From Tsukamurella pseudospumae (lineage in GTDB: Bacteria > Actinomycetota > Actinomycetes > Mycobacteriales > Mycobacteriaceae), in assembly GCF_001575205.1 (NCBI RefSeq), contig NZ_LSRE01000021.1:1-36907 (forward strand): a DNA stretch of 36,907 nt. The letters run 5' to 3'. The stretch's first letter is position 1. Each line of letters begins with the position of its first letter. Shown piece after piece: positions 24,745 to 32,514 of the stretch. The translations under genes and the position numbers were made by a program. Below the pieces are notes generated by a model that saw only the letters and a list, made by a program, of their open reading frames with translations, made no database searches and was not told the DNA's origin.

Positions 24745-25781
24745 ACCGACCGACCCTGCGGCGCAGAATCATCCGCGCCCTGCTGCTCCTCGTCGTACTC
24801 GGCCTCGGTGCAGTCGGCGTGCTCCGCGCGAGTCCCGCGACCCTGCCCACCCCGTCCACCTGGTCGTCGGGATGGCCCCTGCGGGTGGAGTTCTCGAACG
24901 CCCTCAACCTCCCCGACCAGGCGCAGGTGCGATTCAACGGCCGATCCATCGGGACGATGAAGTCCGTCCGCCTCGACGGCGACCGCGCCGTCGCGACCCT
25001 GACCATCACGCAGCCCGCGACGATCCCCGCCGACAGCACCGCCGAACTCCGCCAGGACACGCTGCTCGGCGACGTGTACATCGCCCTCGCGTCGTCCCCC
25101 ACCTCGAAGGCGCAGACACTGCGCGCGGGTGGGCTCATCCCGCTGGCGCAGAGCCGGCCTCCGGATCACATAGAGGACCTCATGACGAGCCTGTCCGGCT
25201 TCCTCGGGAGCGGCGGAGTCGCCCAGCTGGGCAACACCGTTCAGCGGATCGACGGTGCCTTCCCGGACGACCCGGCGCGCACGCGCAAGATCACCGACAA
25301 CCTCGCCACGACGGTGCGGGCGTGGGCCGACGACACCCGCTCCCTCGACGCGGCGCTGCGGTCCGTGGTCGGCGTCACGGGCACCGTCGCCGCCGAGCAC
25401 CAGCGGTTGAGCGACTACCTGTCCCCGACCGGGCTCACCCGGTGGGCCACGATCGCCGAGACCGCCCGCGTCGTCGAGGTGTTCGCATCGCTCGCGCCCC
25501 TCATGCGGAACACCGCCCCGCTGGTCCCCGGCGTCCGCGACCTCGCCGCGCTGTTCACCCAGGTGGTCGGGCCGCTGCTCCTGCTGGACCGACCCGTCGG
25601 CGGGACTCGGCCCGACAACCTGATCAACCTCCGGAACCTGTTTCGCGACACCATCATCCCGTGGGTGGAGCACGGCCCCAAGATCAACGTGGCGAGGGTG
25701 TCCGACGGGCCGGCCGTCCCCACCGCGGAGAAGGCCGAGCAGGCCGTCCGGGCGATGCGGATGATCGGAGCCGTCCGATGA
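24741..25781 (+). CDS. Mce-family protein, position E (no lipobox)
   Basis: A 346-residue Mce protein with a short N-terminus (MNRPTLRRRIIRALLLLVVLGLG) and an MlaD domain at about 45-125 (QVRFNGRSIGTMKSV). In M. tuberculosis the E position is usually a lipoprotein (Lpr), but no cysteine follows the hydrophobic segment here, so it is either membrane-anchored or secreted. The ATG at 24741 overlaps the mceD stop (ATGA). Longer frames upstream are out-of-frame readings of mceD. Confidence 0.88.
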   Translation: MNRPTLRRRIIRALLLLVVLGLGAVGVLRASPATLPTPSTWSSGWPLRVEFSNALNLPDQAQVRFNGRSIGTMKSVRLDGDRAVATLTITQPATIPADSTAELRQDTLLGDVYIALASSPTSKAQTLRAGGLIPLAQSRPPDHIEDLMTSLSGFLGSGGVAQLGNTVQRIDGAFPDDPARTRKITDNLATTVRAWADDTRSLDAALRSVVGVTGTVAAEHQRLSDYLSPTGLTRWATIAETARVVEVFASLAPLMRNTAPLVPGVRDLAALFTQVVGPLLLLDRPVGGTRPDNLINLRNLFRDTIIPWVEHGPKINVARVSDGPAVPTAEKAEQAVRAMRMIGAVR

Positions 25782-26737
25782 GGAAGGAACTGGTGGCGAA
25801 CGCGATCACGTTCACGGCGGTGCTCGTGGTCGGTCTCTTCATCCTGCTGTACGGCTACATGGGAATCCGGCCCGGCGTGCAGTACACGACGCTGTCGCTC
25901 AAACTCGCGCACACCGGCCAGCTGACCACCGGTTCGCCCATCCTCCTGCGCGGCGTACGGATCGGCGACGTCACGTCCGTCGAGCCGTCGACGGAGGGCG
26001 TCCGGATCGGCCTGCGCTACCCGTCGGAGTACCGGATCCCCGTGGACTCCGCGCTGTCGATCGAGCAGCTCAGCGCTTTGAGCGAGCCCTACGTCGAGAT
26101 CGCGCCCCGTTCCTCGGGTGGTGCCGTGTTCTCCTCGGGGAGCGTCGTTCCCGCGACCGCGGTCTCGCAGTCCCGATCGGTGAGCGAGGTCTTCCAGGCC
26201 CTCGCCGCGCTGAACCGCACCGCGGACACGGGCGCCCTCGGCAAGATCGTGCAGACCGCCTGGCAGGCCACCTCCGGACGCGACGACCAGTTGGCGACGC
26301 TCAGCAGAGCGGGCCAACTGCTCAGCTCGACGGTGCTGACCCGCATGCCCGCCATCCGGAAGATGTTCTCCGACACCCAGATCTACTCCGCCGATCTCGG
26401 CTGGACGCCCGACGCGATACGGCGCCTCGGCGTCGAGTTCGACAACACCACCGGCGTGGTGCGCAGCGCCGTCGAGGCCGTGCAGAAGATGGTGATGACG
26501 CTCGACGCGCCGGACCCCTTCCTGAACACCATCGATCCGTTCTTCAAGCGCCTCAAGCCGTACCTGGACGAGCTCCTACCGGCGCTGGCCACGACCGGCG
26601 GGCCGTTCATCTCCATCTTCTCCGCCCTCAACCGCACCGTCCCCCAGATCGACCTCAGCACCCTGCTGTCGAACGCACTGCAGGTCGCCGGTACCGACGG
26701 CGCCGCGCGCGTCACCCTGACCATCCCCCGCCCGTGA
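25778..26737 (+). CDS. Mce-family protein, position F
   Basis: A 319-residue Mce protein: anchor helix at about 10-30 (FTAVLVVGLFILLYGYMGI), MlaD domain at about 38-115 (ILLRGVRIGDVTSV) and helical domain with QIYSADLGWTPDAIRRLG. It completes the six-protein set. The ATG overlaps the mceE stop (ATGA). It is shorter than Mce1F (515). Confidence 0.9.
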   Translation: MRKELVANAITFTAVLVVGLFILLYGYMGIRPGVQYTTLSLKLAHTGQLTTGSPILLRGVRIGDVTSVEPSTEGVRIGLRYPSEYRIPVDSALSIEQLSALSEPYVEIAPRSSGGAVFSSGSVVPATAVSQSRSVSEVFQALAALNRTADTGALGKIVQTAWQATSGRDDQLATLSRAGQLLSSTVLTRMPAIRKMFSDTQIYSADLGWTPDAIRRLGVEFDNTTGVVRSAVEAVQKMVMTLDAPDPFLNTIDPFFKRLKPYLDELLPALATTGGPFISIFSALNRTVPQIDLSTLLSNALQVAGTDGAARVTLTIPRP

Positions 26738-26760
26738 CCGGACCCCACCGAGAGGTAGAC

Positions 26761-27525
26761 ATGCCGCAGGAGCACGACGACGTTCGGGACGAACCCGATA
26801 TCGAGACCGACGAGAAGCGGACCGTCCTCACCAAGGGCCGCCGCCCGTGCCGCGCTGCGACGGCGGACGGGAAGAGCATCCCGGCCGCGTCCCGCACGGA
26901 CGTTCCGGGCCCCCAGGGCCGACGGGGCCCGGCCGGCACCGTCAAGACCGTGCTCGCGACGGTGCTCGTCATCGCGCTGATCGTCGTATCGGTCCTGCTG
27001 GTCCTGCAGACCCGCACCCTGGGCTCCGAGCGGGAGGCCACCGCCGACCGGGCCCGCGCCGAGCAGATCGCCTCCGACTACGCGGTCAAGGCGGCGACCA
27101 TGGACTACCGCGACCTCACGCCGTGGCTCAACGGTGTGAAGGCGGGGACCACGCCCGAGCTGTCGAAGAAGTTCGACGCGATCGTCGATCTCATGCGCGA
27201 GGTGCTCACGCCCCTGCGCCTGACGTCCACCGGCAAGGCCTCGTTCGCGAAGACCACGTCCGAGGTGAACGGCATCTACCAGGTGAAGGTCGCCGTCGAC
27301 GTGTCCTCGCAGAACGTGCAGGCACCGCAGGGCACCGTCACGACGAGCACCTACTCCGTCACGCTGGACCGGAACCGATCCTGGGTGATCACCGAAGCCG
27401 GCGACCCCGCCAACCCGTCGGCCGTGCTCAGCGGAATCGGCGGCGCCTCGCCGTCGAGCTCGGCGGCACCGTCGGCCTCCCCGTCCGTTCCCGCGGCGCC
27501 GGCACCGTCGGGCACCCCCAACTGA
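26761..27525 (+). CDS. Mce-associated membrane protein
   Basis: A 254-residue protein with a charged cytoplasmic N-terminus (about 1-60), one transmembrane helix (TVLATVLVIALIVVSVLLVL, about 62-81) and an extracytoplasmic alpha/beta domain of the Mce-associated (Mas/OmamA-like) type (about 95-220). It ends in a Ser/Pro/Ala-rich disordered tail. Such proteins stabilise Mce complexes in mycobacteria. I use the ATG at 26761, preceded by GAGAGGT; a GTG at 26734 overlapping the mceF stop would add nine residues and is possible. Confidence 0.82.
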   Translation: MPQEHDDVRDEPDIETDEKRTVLTKGRRPCRAATADGKSIPAASRTDVPGPQGRRGPAGTVKTVLATVLVIALIVVSVLLVLQTRTLGSEREATADRARAEQIASDYAVKAATMDYRDLTPWLNGVKAGTTPELSKKFDAIVDLMREVLTPLRLTSTGKASFAKTTSEVNGIYQVKVAVDVSSQNVQAPQGTVTTSTYSVTLDRNRSWVITEAGDPANPSAVLSGIGGASPSSSAAPSASPSVPAAPAPSGTPN

Positions 27526-27541
27526 CCCCGAAGGGCGAGAG

Positions 27542-27757
27542 ATGTTGCAACGCTTCCTCGACTACGAGATGAAGGTCTCCGAGTTCATCGGTTTCCTCAT
27601 CCTGATCGGCATCCCGTACGGGTTGATCGGCCTGGTGTGGTCGCTCACGCACATGGACCATCTGGGGAACCTCAGTGGCCTGGACCGGATCGTCTCCTTC
27701 CTCGGGGCGATCGTCTGCTGGCCCGTCCTCCTGTTCACGAATGTGACGATGCAGTGA
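27542..27757 (+). CDS. Small membrane protein in mce operon
   Basis: A 71-residue protein with two hydrophobic helices (FIGFLILIGIPYGLIGLVWSL and IVSFLGAIVCWPVLLF). It lies 16 bp after the Mce-associated gene and overlaps the next small gene by one base (TGATG). I do not recognise a named family. Small two-helix proteins at this position occur in mce clusters of related actinobacteria, so a role in assembly of the complex is plausible. Confidence 0.75.
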   Translation: MLQRFLDYEMKVSEFIGFLILIGIPYGLIGLVWSLTHMDHLGNLSGLDRIVSFLGAIVCWPVLLFTNVTMQ

Positions 27758-27951
27758 TGGCGCTGGTGTGGATCATCGACGTGGTGGTCCAGTACGTGAA
27801 GATCCTCGGCGGTCGCCAGCAGGTGCCGGCCGTGGTCCGGCTGGCCGCGTGGCTGTTCCTCATCGCTCTGGTGATCGTCGGAATCGGGCTCGTGGCAACG
27901 GGGCTCGTGCTGCTCGACGACCACCTCGCCACCCTCCCCCCGACCCGCTAG
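27757..27951 (+). CDS. Small single-helix membrane protein in mce operon
   Basis: A 64-residue protein with an amphipathic start (LVWIIDVVVQYVKIL) and one strong transmembrane helix (LAAWLFLIALVIVGIGLVATGLVLL). It is coupled to the preceding gene by a TGATG overlap and followed 9 bp later by the MpaB-like gene, which supports a single operon. No known domain is visible; its function is unknown. Confidence 0.72.
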   Translation: MALVWIIDVVVQYVKILGGRQQVPAVVRLAAWLFLIALVIVGIGLVATGLVLLDDHLATLPPTR

Positions 27952-27960
27952 GAGCCCGCG

Positions 27961-28830
27961 ATGGTCCTCACCGTCGAGCAGACCCGCATCCCCGTCACCG
28001 GCGTCCACCGCCGGTACACCAAGCGCCGCCTCGCCGTGACCGACGCGCTCGACTTCTGGTCGTTCGCCGGAGCAGCCGCCAATGTCGCCATGCAGATGAT
28101 GAACCCCGGTGTGGGACACGGGGTCGTGGAGTCGAAGGTCGACAGCGGGGCGCTCATGAAGCGTCCCTGGAAGCGGGCACGCACCACCACGCAGTACCTG
28201 GCCGTCGCGATCCTGGGGAACGAGAAGGAGATCGACGCCTTCCGGGAGGCGGTGAACGTCGCTCACCGCCAGGTGCATTCGGCGCCGGGCGCGGCGGTGA
28301 AGTACAACGCCTTCGACCGGAATCTGCAGATGTGGGTGGCCGCGTGCCTGTTCATCGGCTTCGAGGACTCCTACCAGCTGTTGCACGGCAGGCTGTCCGA
28401 GGAGCACGCGGAGAGCTTCTACCAGTCGGCCGCCGTCCTCGCGACCTCGCTGCAGGTGCCGCGCGACATGTGGCCGGCCACCCGAGGCGATTTCGACGAC
28501 TACTGGGTCCGCGCGTGCGCCGAGACCCGCCTGGACGAGCCCGTCGCCGCCTACGTCGACGACCTGTTGCATCTGCGCATGATCAACCTCCCGATGCGAC
28601 TGGTGTTCGGCTCGCTCCTGCGGTTCCTCACGATCGGTTTCCTCGCGCCGTACTTCCGCGAGCAGATGGGGGTGCGATGGTCCGCCGCGGACCAGCGCCG
28701 GTTCGAGAACCTCTTCGTCTTCGTGGGTTTCGTCAACCGGTTCATCCCACGGTTCCTGCGATTCGGCGGCAGCTACTCGCTGATGATGGACCTGCGGCAC
28801 CGGATCAGCGCGGGCAAGCCGATCATCTGA
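27961..28830 (+). CDS. MpaB-family oxygenase-like protein (DUF2236), copy 1
   Basis: A 289-residue protein of the DUF2236/MpaB family, related to fungal MpaB and the latex-clearing protein Lcp, which are heme oxygenases acting on isoprenoid or lipid double bonds. Conserved blocks here are VAMQMMNPGVGHGVVESKVDSG, TTTQYLAVAILGNE, VAHRQVHS, YNAFDRNLQMWVAACL and RDMWPAT; histidines in HRQVH are candidate metal ligands. It is the last gene of the mce operon, with AGGAG before the ATG. It closely resembles copy 3 at 30863. A role in oxidising the imported lipid is inference. Confidence 0.82.
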   Translation: MVLTVEQTRIPVTGVHRRYTKRRLAVTDALDFWSFAGAAANVAMQMMNPGVGHGVVESKVDSGALMKRPWKRARTTTQYLAVAILGNEKEIDAFREAVNVAHRQVHSAPGAAVKYNAFDRNLQMWVAACLFIGFEDSYQLLHGRLSEEHAESFYQSAAVLATSLQVPRDMWPATRGDFDDYWVRACAETRLDEPVAAYVDDLLHLRMINLPMRLVFGSLLRFLTIGFLAPYFREQMGVRWSAADQRRFENLFVFVGFVNRFIPRFLRFGGSYSLMMDLRHRISAGKPII

Positions 28831-28834
28831 CTGC

Positions 28835-28876
28835 GCGGCCCGCCGGGAGCGCCGCTCAGTGGGCCCGGCGGGCCGC
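28835..28876. terminator. Hairpin between convergent DUF2236 genes
   Basis: Perfect 13-bp arms GCGGCCCGCCGGG (28835) and CCCGGCGGGCCGC (28864) around a 16-nt loop. They end the mce operon and overlap the last codons of the minus-strand gene, so the structure probably serves both directions. Confidence 0.75.
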
Positions 28877-29551
28877 CGTGTAGAGCTGCCACGCGGCGCG
28901 TTCGGCGGACGAAAGATGGACGCCGAGAAGCTCCTTGGCCCGCGAGTGCTGGACTGCCCGGGCTGCGAACCGCGGGACGTGGCCTATGGACCACCGTGGG
29001 GGCCGCAGGACCTCACGACCGAACCGTTCGCCCGCGGCGGTGACGGCGAGCCCTGCGCAGGCCTCGGAGAAGTACGCGACGAACGACTCCCACGTCTCGG
29101 GGACCGGGCGAGTCGAGATGCCGTACCCCGCGTACCACTGACAGCACTCCGCGTACAACTGATCCCGCTGGTCGTCGCGCAGACCCGGCCCGTAGACCCC
29201 GATCGCGGTGAACAGCGCATCGACGTAGGTCGCGTGCTGGAAGTGGAACAGCTCGGGATCCAGGGCGTGGTACCGATCGCCGTTCGCGTCGATGCCTTTG
29301 ACGTGCTCGTGCGCGTATCGGATGGTCCACATCGCATGCCCCGGGTCGTACGCCAATCGGATGAGCGCCTCCACACTCCGGGTCTTGTGCCCCCAGACAC
29401 TGGTGTGCACGTGATCGTCGAACGATGCGGCGATGGCCGGGTGCAGGACCTGCAGCCCCACGGCCCGCGGTAGCGTCGCGCGGAACGCGCCGGTGTCCAA
29501 GTACGTCAACAGGATCGACTGATCGACACGGGTGCTGCGCGCCACGATCAC
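28856..29551 (-). CDS. MpaB/Lcp-family DUF2236 protein, copy 2 (divergent type)
   Basis: A 231-residue DUF2236 protein of a different subgroup from its neighbours: ATLPRAVGLQVLHPAIAASFDDHVH, then WGHKTRSVEALIRLAYD, HEHVKGID, YHALDPELFHFQHATYVDA and QWYAGYGIS. These His/Asp-rich blocks are the core of the Lcp/MpaB family, where a histidine binds heme. The GTG at 29551 overlaps the stop of the tandem-TetR gene (GTGA), so it is co-translated with the regulator. Much longer frames upstream are antisense-phase readings of the regulator and are rejected. Confidence 0.8.
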   Translation of the reverse strand: MIVARSTRVDQSILLTYLDTGAFRATLPRAVGLQVLHPAIAASFDDHVHTSVWGHKTRSVEALIRLAYDPGHAMWTIRYAHEHVKGIDANGDRYHALDPELFHFQHATYVDALFTAIGVYGPGLRDDQRDQLYAECCQWYAGYGISTRPVPETWESFVAYFSEACAGLAVTAAGERFGREVLRPPRWSIGHVPRFAARAVQHSRAKELLGVHLSSAERAAWQLYTAARRAH

Positions 29552-30732
29552 ACCTCGAAGAGCACCGCGCAGACCATCGCGTACACCTCGGCCTGGAAGG
29601 CGGGGTCCTGGTCGAAGCGGCGGGTACGCCCCACGTCGAAGACCACGGCGAAGGCCGCGTGCACGAGGAAGGTGGCCTCGGCCGCGCTCAGCTCCGGGCG
29701 GACGGCGACCACCGCGTCGGCGAAGGCGGCGATGTTCGCGCGTTGCAGGCTCGCGAGGCGGCTGCGATCCGCGTCCGGGACGTTGCCGATCTCCCGGAAG
29801 TACACCGTCATCAGTCGCGAGGTGCGGAAGGACAACTGCACGTACGCCTCGGCCAGAGCAGCGAGCCGTTCCGGCGGTTCGGGATTCGCCGCGGACACCT
29901 CGTCGATCACGTGCGCCGTCGCGTCGGCGGCACGCTCGAGCGCGCTGACCAGGATTCCCGCCTTGTTCGGGAAGTAGCGGTACATTCCGGACGGCACGAT
30001 GCCGGCGGCCCGGCCGATCTGCCCCATGCTCACGTTGTGGAAGCCGTGCTCGAAGATCTGGCCGATCGCCTCGTCGAGCACCTGCCCCTGCCGACCCGCA
30101 TCGGGCTCCGGCTCCGGCGGCGGCGCGAGCCGGTACGGCGCCGGCGGATCCGGCAGCGCCAACACGGCGCGCCCGGCGGCGGCGAGCACCGCCTCCGCGC
30201 GCTTCTGGGCGAGGACCGTGCGGTGCGCGGTCACGCTGCCCGTCACGCTGATCGCGCCCACGCACCGCAGCTCGACGTCGCGGCGCGCCGCGCCGGGGAG
30301 ACCCGCCTCCGCCGCATCCGCGAAGGTCTCGACCATTCCGGTCAGCTGGTGGCGGATCCGCGCACGATCGTCGCGCTCCAGAAGCCGCTGCTCCCAGCGG
30401 AACAGGCCACCCGTGTTGCGCCGCTCGAAGGAGACGCCCAGCGCGGCGTCGAGGATCGCCTCGACCCGCACCTCGGGCGGCTCAGCGGCAGTCTTCTCCG
30501 CCGCATCCGCGACGGCCGTGGTCAACGCGTCCGAGGCGGAGGTGATCGCGTGCTCGAGCAGGGCGTACTTGTTGGGGAAGTGGCGGTAGACCGCGGGGCC
30601 GCTGATGTCGAGCGACGCGGCGATCTGCTCGATGCCGACGCCGTGATAGCCCCGCCGGGAGAAATCCTCCGCAGCGACCCGCGCGATCTGTTCGCGCCGG
30701 TCCTTGGGGCGCTTCCGTTTCGCCTGCGTCAC
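29548..30732 (-). CDS. Tandem-TetR regulator, Mce3R-like
   Basis: A 394-residue repressor made of two TetR units in one chain. The first HTH is at about 9-56 (RPKDRREQIARVAAEDFS and SGPAVYRHFPNKYALLEHA), the second at about 212-262 (NVSMGQIGRAAGIVPSGMYRYFPNKAGIL), each followed by a helical ligand/dimer domain. M. tuberculosis Mce3R has this unusual double layout and represses the mce3 lipid importer. The gene lies close to an mce operon, divergent from a DUF2236 gene and coupled to another, so these are its likely targets. The GTG at 30732 is chosen because AAGGAGGAG lies just upstream, between it and an ATG at 30756. Confidence 0.85.
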   Translation of the reverse strand: MTQAKRKRPKDRREQIARVAAEDFSRRGYHGVGIEQIAASLDISGPAVYRHFPNKYALLEHAITSASDALTTAVADAAEKTAAEPPEVRVEAILDAALGVSFERRNTGGLFRWEQRLLERDDRARIRHQLTGMVETFADAAEAGLPGAARRDVELRCVGAISVTGSVTAHRTVLAQKRAEAVLAAAGRAVLALPDPPAPYRLAPPPEPEPDAGRQGQVLDEAIGQIFEHGFHNVSMGQIGRAAGIVPSGMYRYFPNKAGILVSALERAADATAHVIDEVSAANPEPPERLAALAEAYVQLSFRTSRLMTVYFREIGNVPDADRSRLASLQRANIAAFADAVVAVRPELSAAEATFLVHAAFAVVFDVGRTRRFDQDPAFQAEVYAMVCAVLFEV

Positions 30733-30755
30733 CTGCCACTCCTCCTTGCTCCGCA

Positions 30756-30823
30756 TCGAGCCTACTCGGTGACGAACGCTCGCCCGCGGTGTACCGTCGA
30801 GCCTACTAAGTAAATGAATGTTC
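30756..30823. promoter_or_regulatory. Direct repeats and dyad in tetR / DUF2236 divergent promoter
   Basis: TCGAGCCTACT occurs twice, at 30756-30766 and 30797-30807, 41 bp apart; each is followed by a related stretch (cGGTGACGAACG and aAGTAAATGAATG). The second copy contains the dyad TACTAAGTA (30804-30812). These are good operator candidates for the tandem-TetR protein. GAATGTTC at 30816-30823 recurs upstream of yrbEA (18643-18650). Confidence 0.5.
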
Positions 30824-30862
30824 ACACACCGTTTCGGTACGGAACTTCCGGAGGAACCCGGC

Positions 30863-31786
30863 ATGACCACCACTGCACCCCTCGCCCCGGCGAACGTCCC
30901 GACGGAGGTCGGGCGCACCGTCGACCCCGTCGCGACCGGACACCGGATCGCCCTGGCGGTCCCCGAACGACGCGCGGACGTACTGACCGTCCTGGCCGAC
31001 TCCATGGATGCGCCCTCCGCCGCAGCGGGCCCCGCGAACGTGGTGATGCAGCTGCTCAACCCTCCCGTGGCCTACGGCGTGATGGAGTCACGAGTGGAAT
31101 CCGGTGCGCTGTACAAGCATCCGATCAAACGCAGCCGCACCACCTTCACCTATCTCGCCGTCGCCATCCTCGGGAACGCGGGTGACCGGGTCCGGTACCG
31201 CAAGGCCGTCGACGGCGCCCACCGGCAGGTGCAGCCCACCTCGGAGAGCCCGGTCAAGTACAACGGCATGGACCGCAACCTGCAGCTGTGGGTGGCGATG
31301 TGCCTGTACGTGGGATTCGAGGACACCCACCAGCTGCTGCGCGGGCGGATGAGCCGCGAGCAGCGCGCCCTGTTCTACCGCGACTCCGCGCCGCTCGGCA
31401 CCACACTGCAGGTGCACCCGGACATGTGGCCCGCCACCCCCGAGGATTTCGATGCGCTGTGGATCGAGCTGTGCGAGCAGAAGATCCGGCCCACCACCGA
31501 GACGCGCGACTACCTGCGTCAGCTCGTCGACCTCACCTTCGTCGGCGCGGTTCCCGGCCCGCTCAAGGGCTTCTCCCGATTCCAGACGGCCGGCTTCCTC
31601 GCGCCGCGGTTCCGCGAGGCGATGGAGATCGAGTGGACCGCCGCCGATCAGCGCCGCTTCGACCTGTTCTGGCGCATTCTCGCGGGCGTGAACCGGCTCG
31701 TCCCGCTCGCGCTGCGGCGCCTGCCCTACCGCCTGCTCCTCGCGGACATGCGACTGCGCGCGAAGCTCCGCCGCCCCCTCATCTGA
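30863..31786 (+). CDS. MpaB-family oxygenase-like protein (DUF2236), copy 3
   Basis: A 307-residue paralogue of copy 1. It shares the blocks ESRVESGALYKHPIKRSRTT, TYLAVAILGN, AHRQVQ, YNGMDRNLQLWVAMCL, GFEDTHQLLRGRM and PDMWPAT in the same order, plus the C-terminal AADQRRFDLFW. It is divergent from the tandem-TetR gene. The ATG at 30863 has GGAGG 8 bp upstream; an upstream start at 30818 would fall within the candidate operator. The same general reaction (oxygenation of a lipid or isoprenoid) is expected, but the substrate is unknown. Confidence 0.82.
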   Translation: MTTTAPLAPANVPTEVGRTVDPVATGHRIALAVPERRADVLTVLADSMDAPSAAAGPANVVMQLLNPPVAYGVMESRVESGALYKHPIKRSRTTFTYLAVAILGNAGDRVRYRKAVDGAHRQVQPTSESPVKYNGMDRNLQLWVAMCLYVGFEDTHQLLRGRMSREQRALFYRDSAPLGTTLQVHPDMWPATPEDFDALWIELCEQKIRPTTETRDYLRQLVDLTFVGAVPGPLKGFSRFQTAGFLAPRFREAMEIEWTAADQRRFDLFWRILAGVNRLVPLALRRLPYRLLLADMRLRAKLRRPLI

Positions 31787-31787
31787 C

Positions 31788-31820
31788 CCGGTCGTGCGGT
31801 GGATTGCATCGCACGACCGG
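31788..31820. terminator. Terminator hairpin between DUF2236 copy 3 and SUKH gene
   Basis: Perfect 11-bp arms CCGGTCGTGCG and CGCACGACCGG with an 11-nt loop, lying between two convergent genes. It starts just after the stop codon at 31786. Confidence 0.78.
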
Positions 31821-31829
31821 CACCAGCCG

Positions 31830-32399
31830 CTAGCGCTCGACCCTCACGTAGGGCTCATCCGGATGCAGTTCCATGACGTCAACGAGCCACTCCTCGTCGA
31901 ATGCCGCGGTAGGGGCGGTCCCGCCCAACAGTCCCATAAGGTAGCTGAGCATGCCGTCACCGTCGTAGTCGATTCCCGAGCCGTTGGTCGCGATGACGGG
32001 CCATCGGTCGGGGTTCTCACCGCTCGTCCGCCACAGCAGCGTCTGGCCGCACCCTGAGACTCCGAAGACGAGGTACTCGTCCGTCGGCGTTCCGTAGATC
32101 TCGTCGAGGGAGCCGTGTCCCACGACGTCCACGTCGTCGGAGCGGTGCGCCGCCTCGCTGCGGAGGAATCCGATCGTCCCGCGTGGCGATTCGTCGCGGG
32201 TCGACGCTATCCATTCCGGAGGCGCGATACCGAGTTCGCCACCCCAGAAGCGTCCCGCACCGTACACGTCGATGAACAGCTTGTAGTCGGCCGGAAGCCG
32301 TCCGAGACGCGCTTCAATCGTCGCCCAGTCGCGGATCACCTGCGGCGAGCCGGAGGGCGGTGGGGCCACCCGCGCCAGGTCCGTCAGCTGCACTTTCAC
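31830..32399 (-). CDS. SMI1/KNR4 (SUKH) domain protein
   Basis: A 189-residue protein with the SUKH start IRDWATIEARLGRLPADYKLF and IDVYGAGRF, followed by a mixed beta region (EYLVFGVSGCGQTLLWR). SUKH proteins are frequently immunity proteins against polymorphic nuclease toxins, though many are orphan. No toxin gene is adjacent, so its role is open. A GTG start at 32399 is used; no clear ribosome-binding site precedes it and the GTG two codons later (32393) is an alternative. Confidence 0.78.
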   Translation of the reverse strand: MKVQLTDLARVAPPPSGSPQVIRDWATIEARLGRLPADYKLFIDVYGAGRFWGGELGIAPPEWIASTRDESPRGTIGFLRSEAAHRSDDVDVVGHGSLDEIYGTPTDEYLVFGVSGCGQTLLWRTSGENPDRWPVIATNGSGIDYDGDGMLSYLMGLLGGTAPTAAFDEEWLVDVMELHPDEPYVRVER

Positions 32400-32460
32400 A
32401 CGATCGAGCGTAGGTCAGGCGTGCAGGCGGCATCCGCCACCGGATGGTTCAGCGCCGCCG

Positions 32461-32501
32461 TGTGTGCGATCGACCCCGCTGAGCGGGGTCGATCGCACAC
32501 A
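32461..32501. terminator. Long perfect hairpin downstream of fadD
   Basis: A perfect 19-bp inverted repeat with loop TGA (arms 32461-32479 and 32483-32501, including CGATCGACCCCGC). It begins 14 bp after the fadD stop. There is no T tract, as is common for actinobacterial terminators. Confidence 0.82.
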
Positions 32502-32514
32502 GGACGCGGACGCG

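Noticed and set aside
24722-26737. A 671-residue frame joining mceE and mceF regions.
   Set aside because: Its first half is an Arg/Pro-rich shadow of mceE; only the part from the ATG at 25778 is MceF.
28856-30265. A 469-residue minus-strand frame that seems to extend DUF2236 copy 2 far upstream.
   Set aside because: The upstream part is an Arg/Gly-rich out-of-frame reading of the tandem-TetR gene; the real start is the GTG at 29551.
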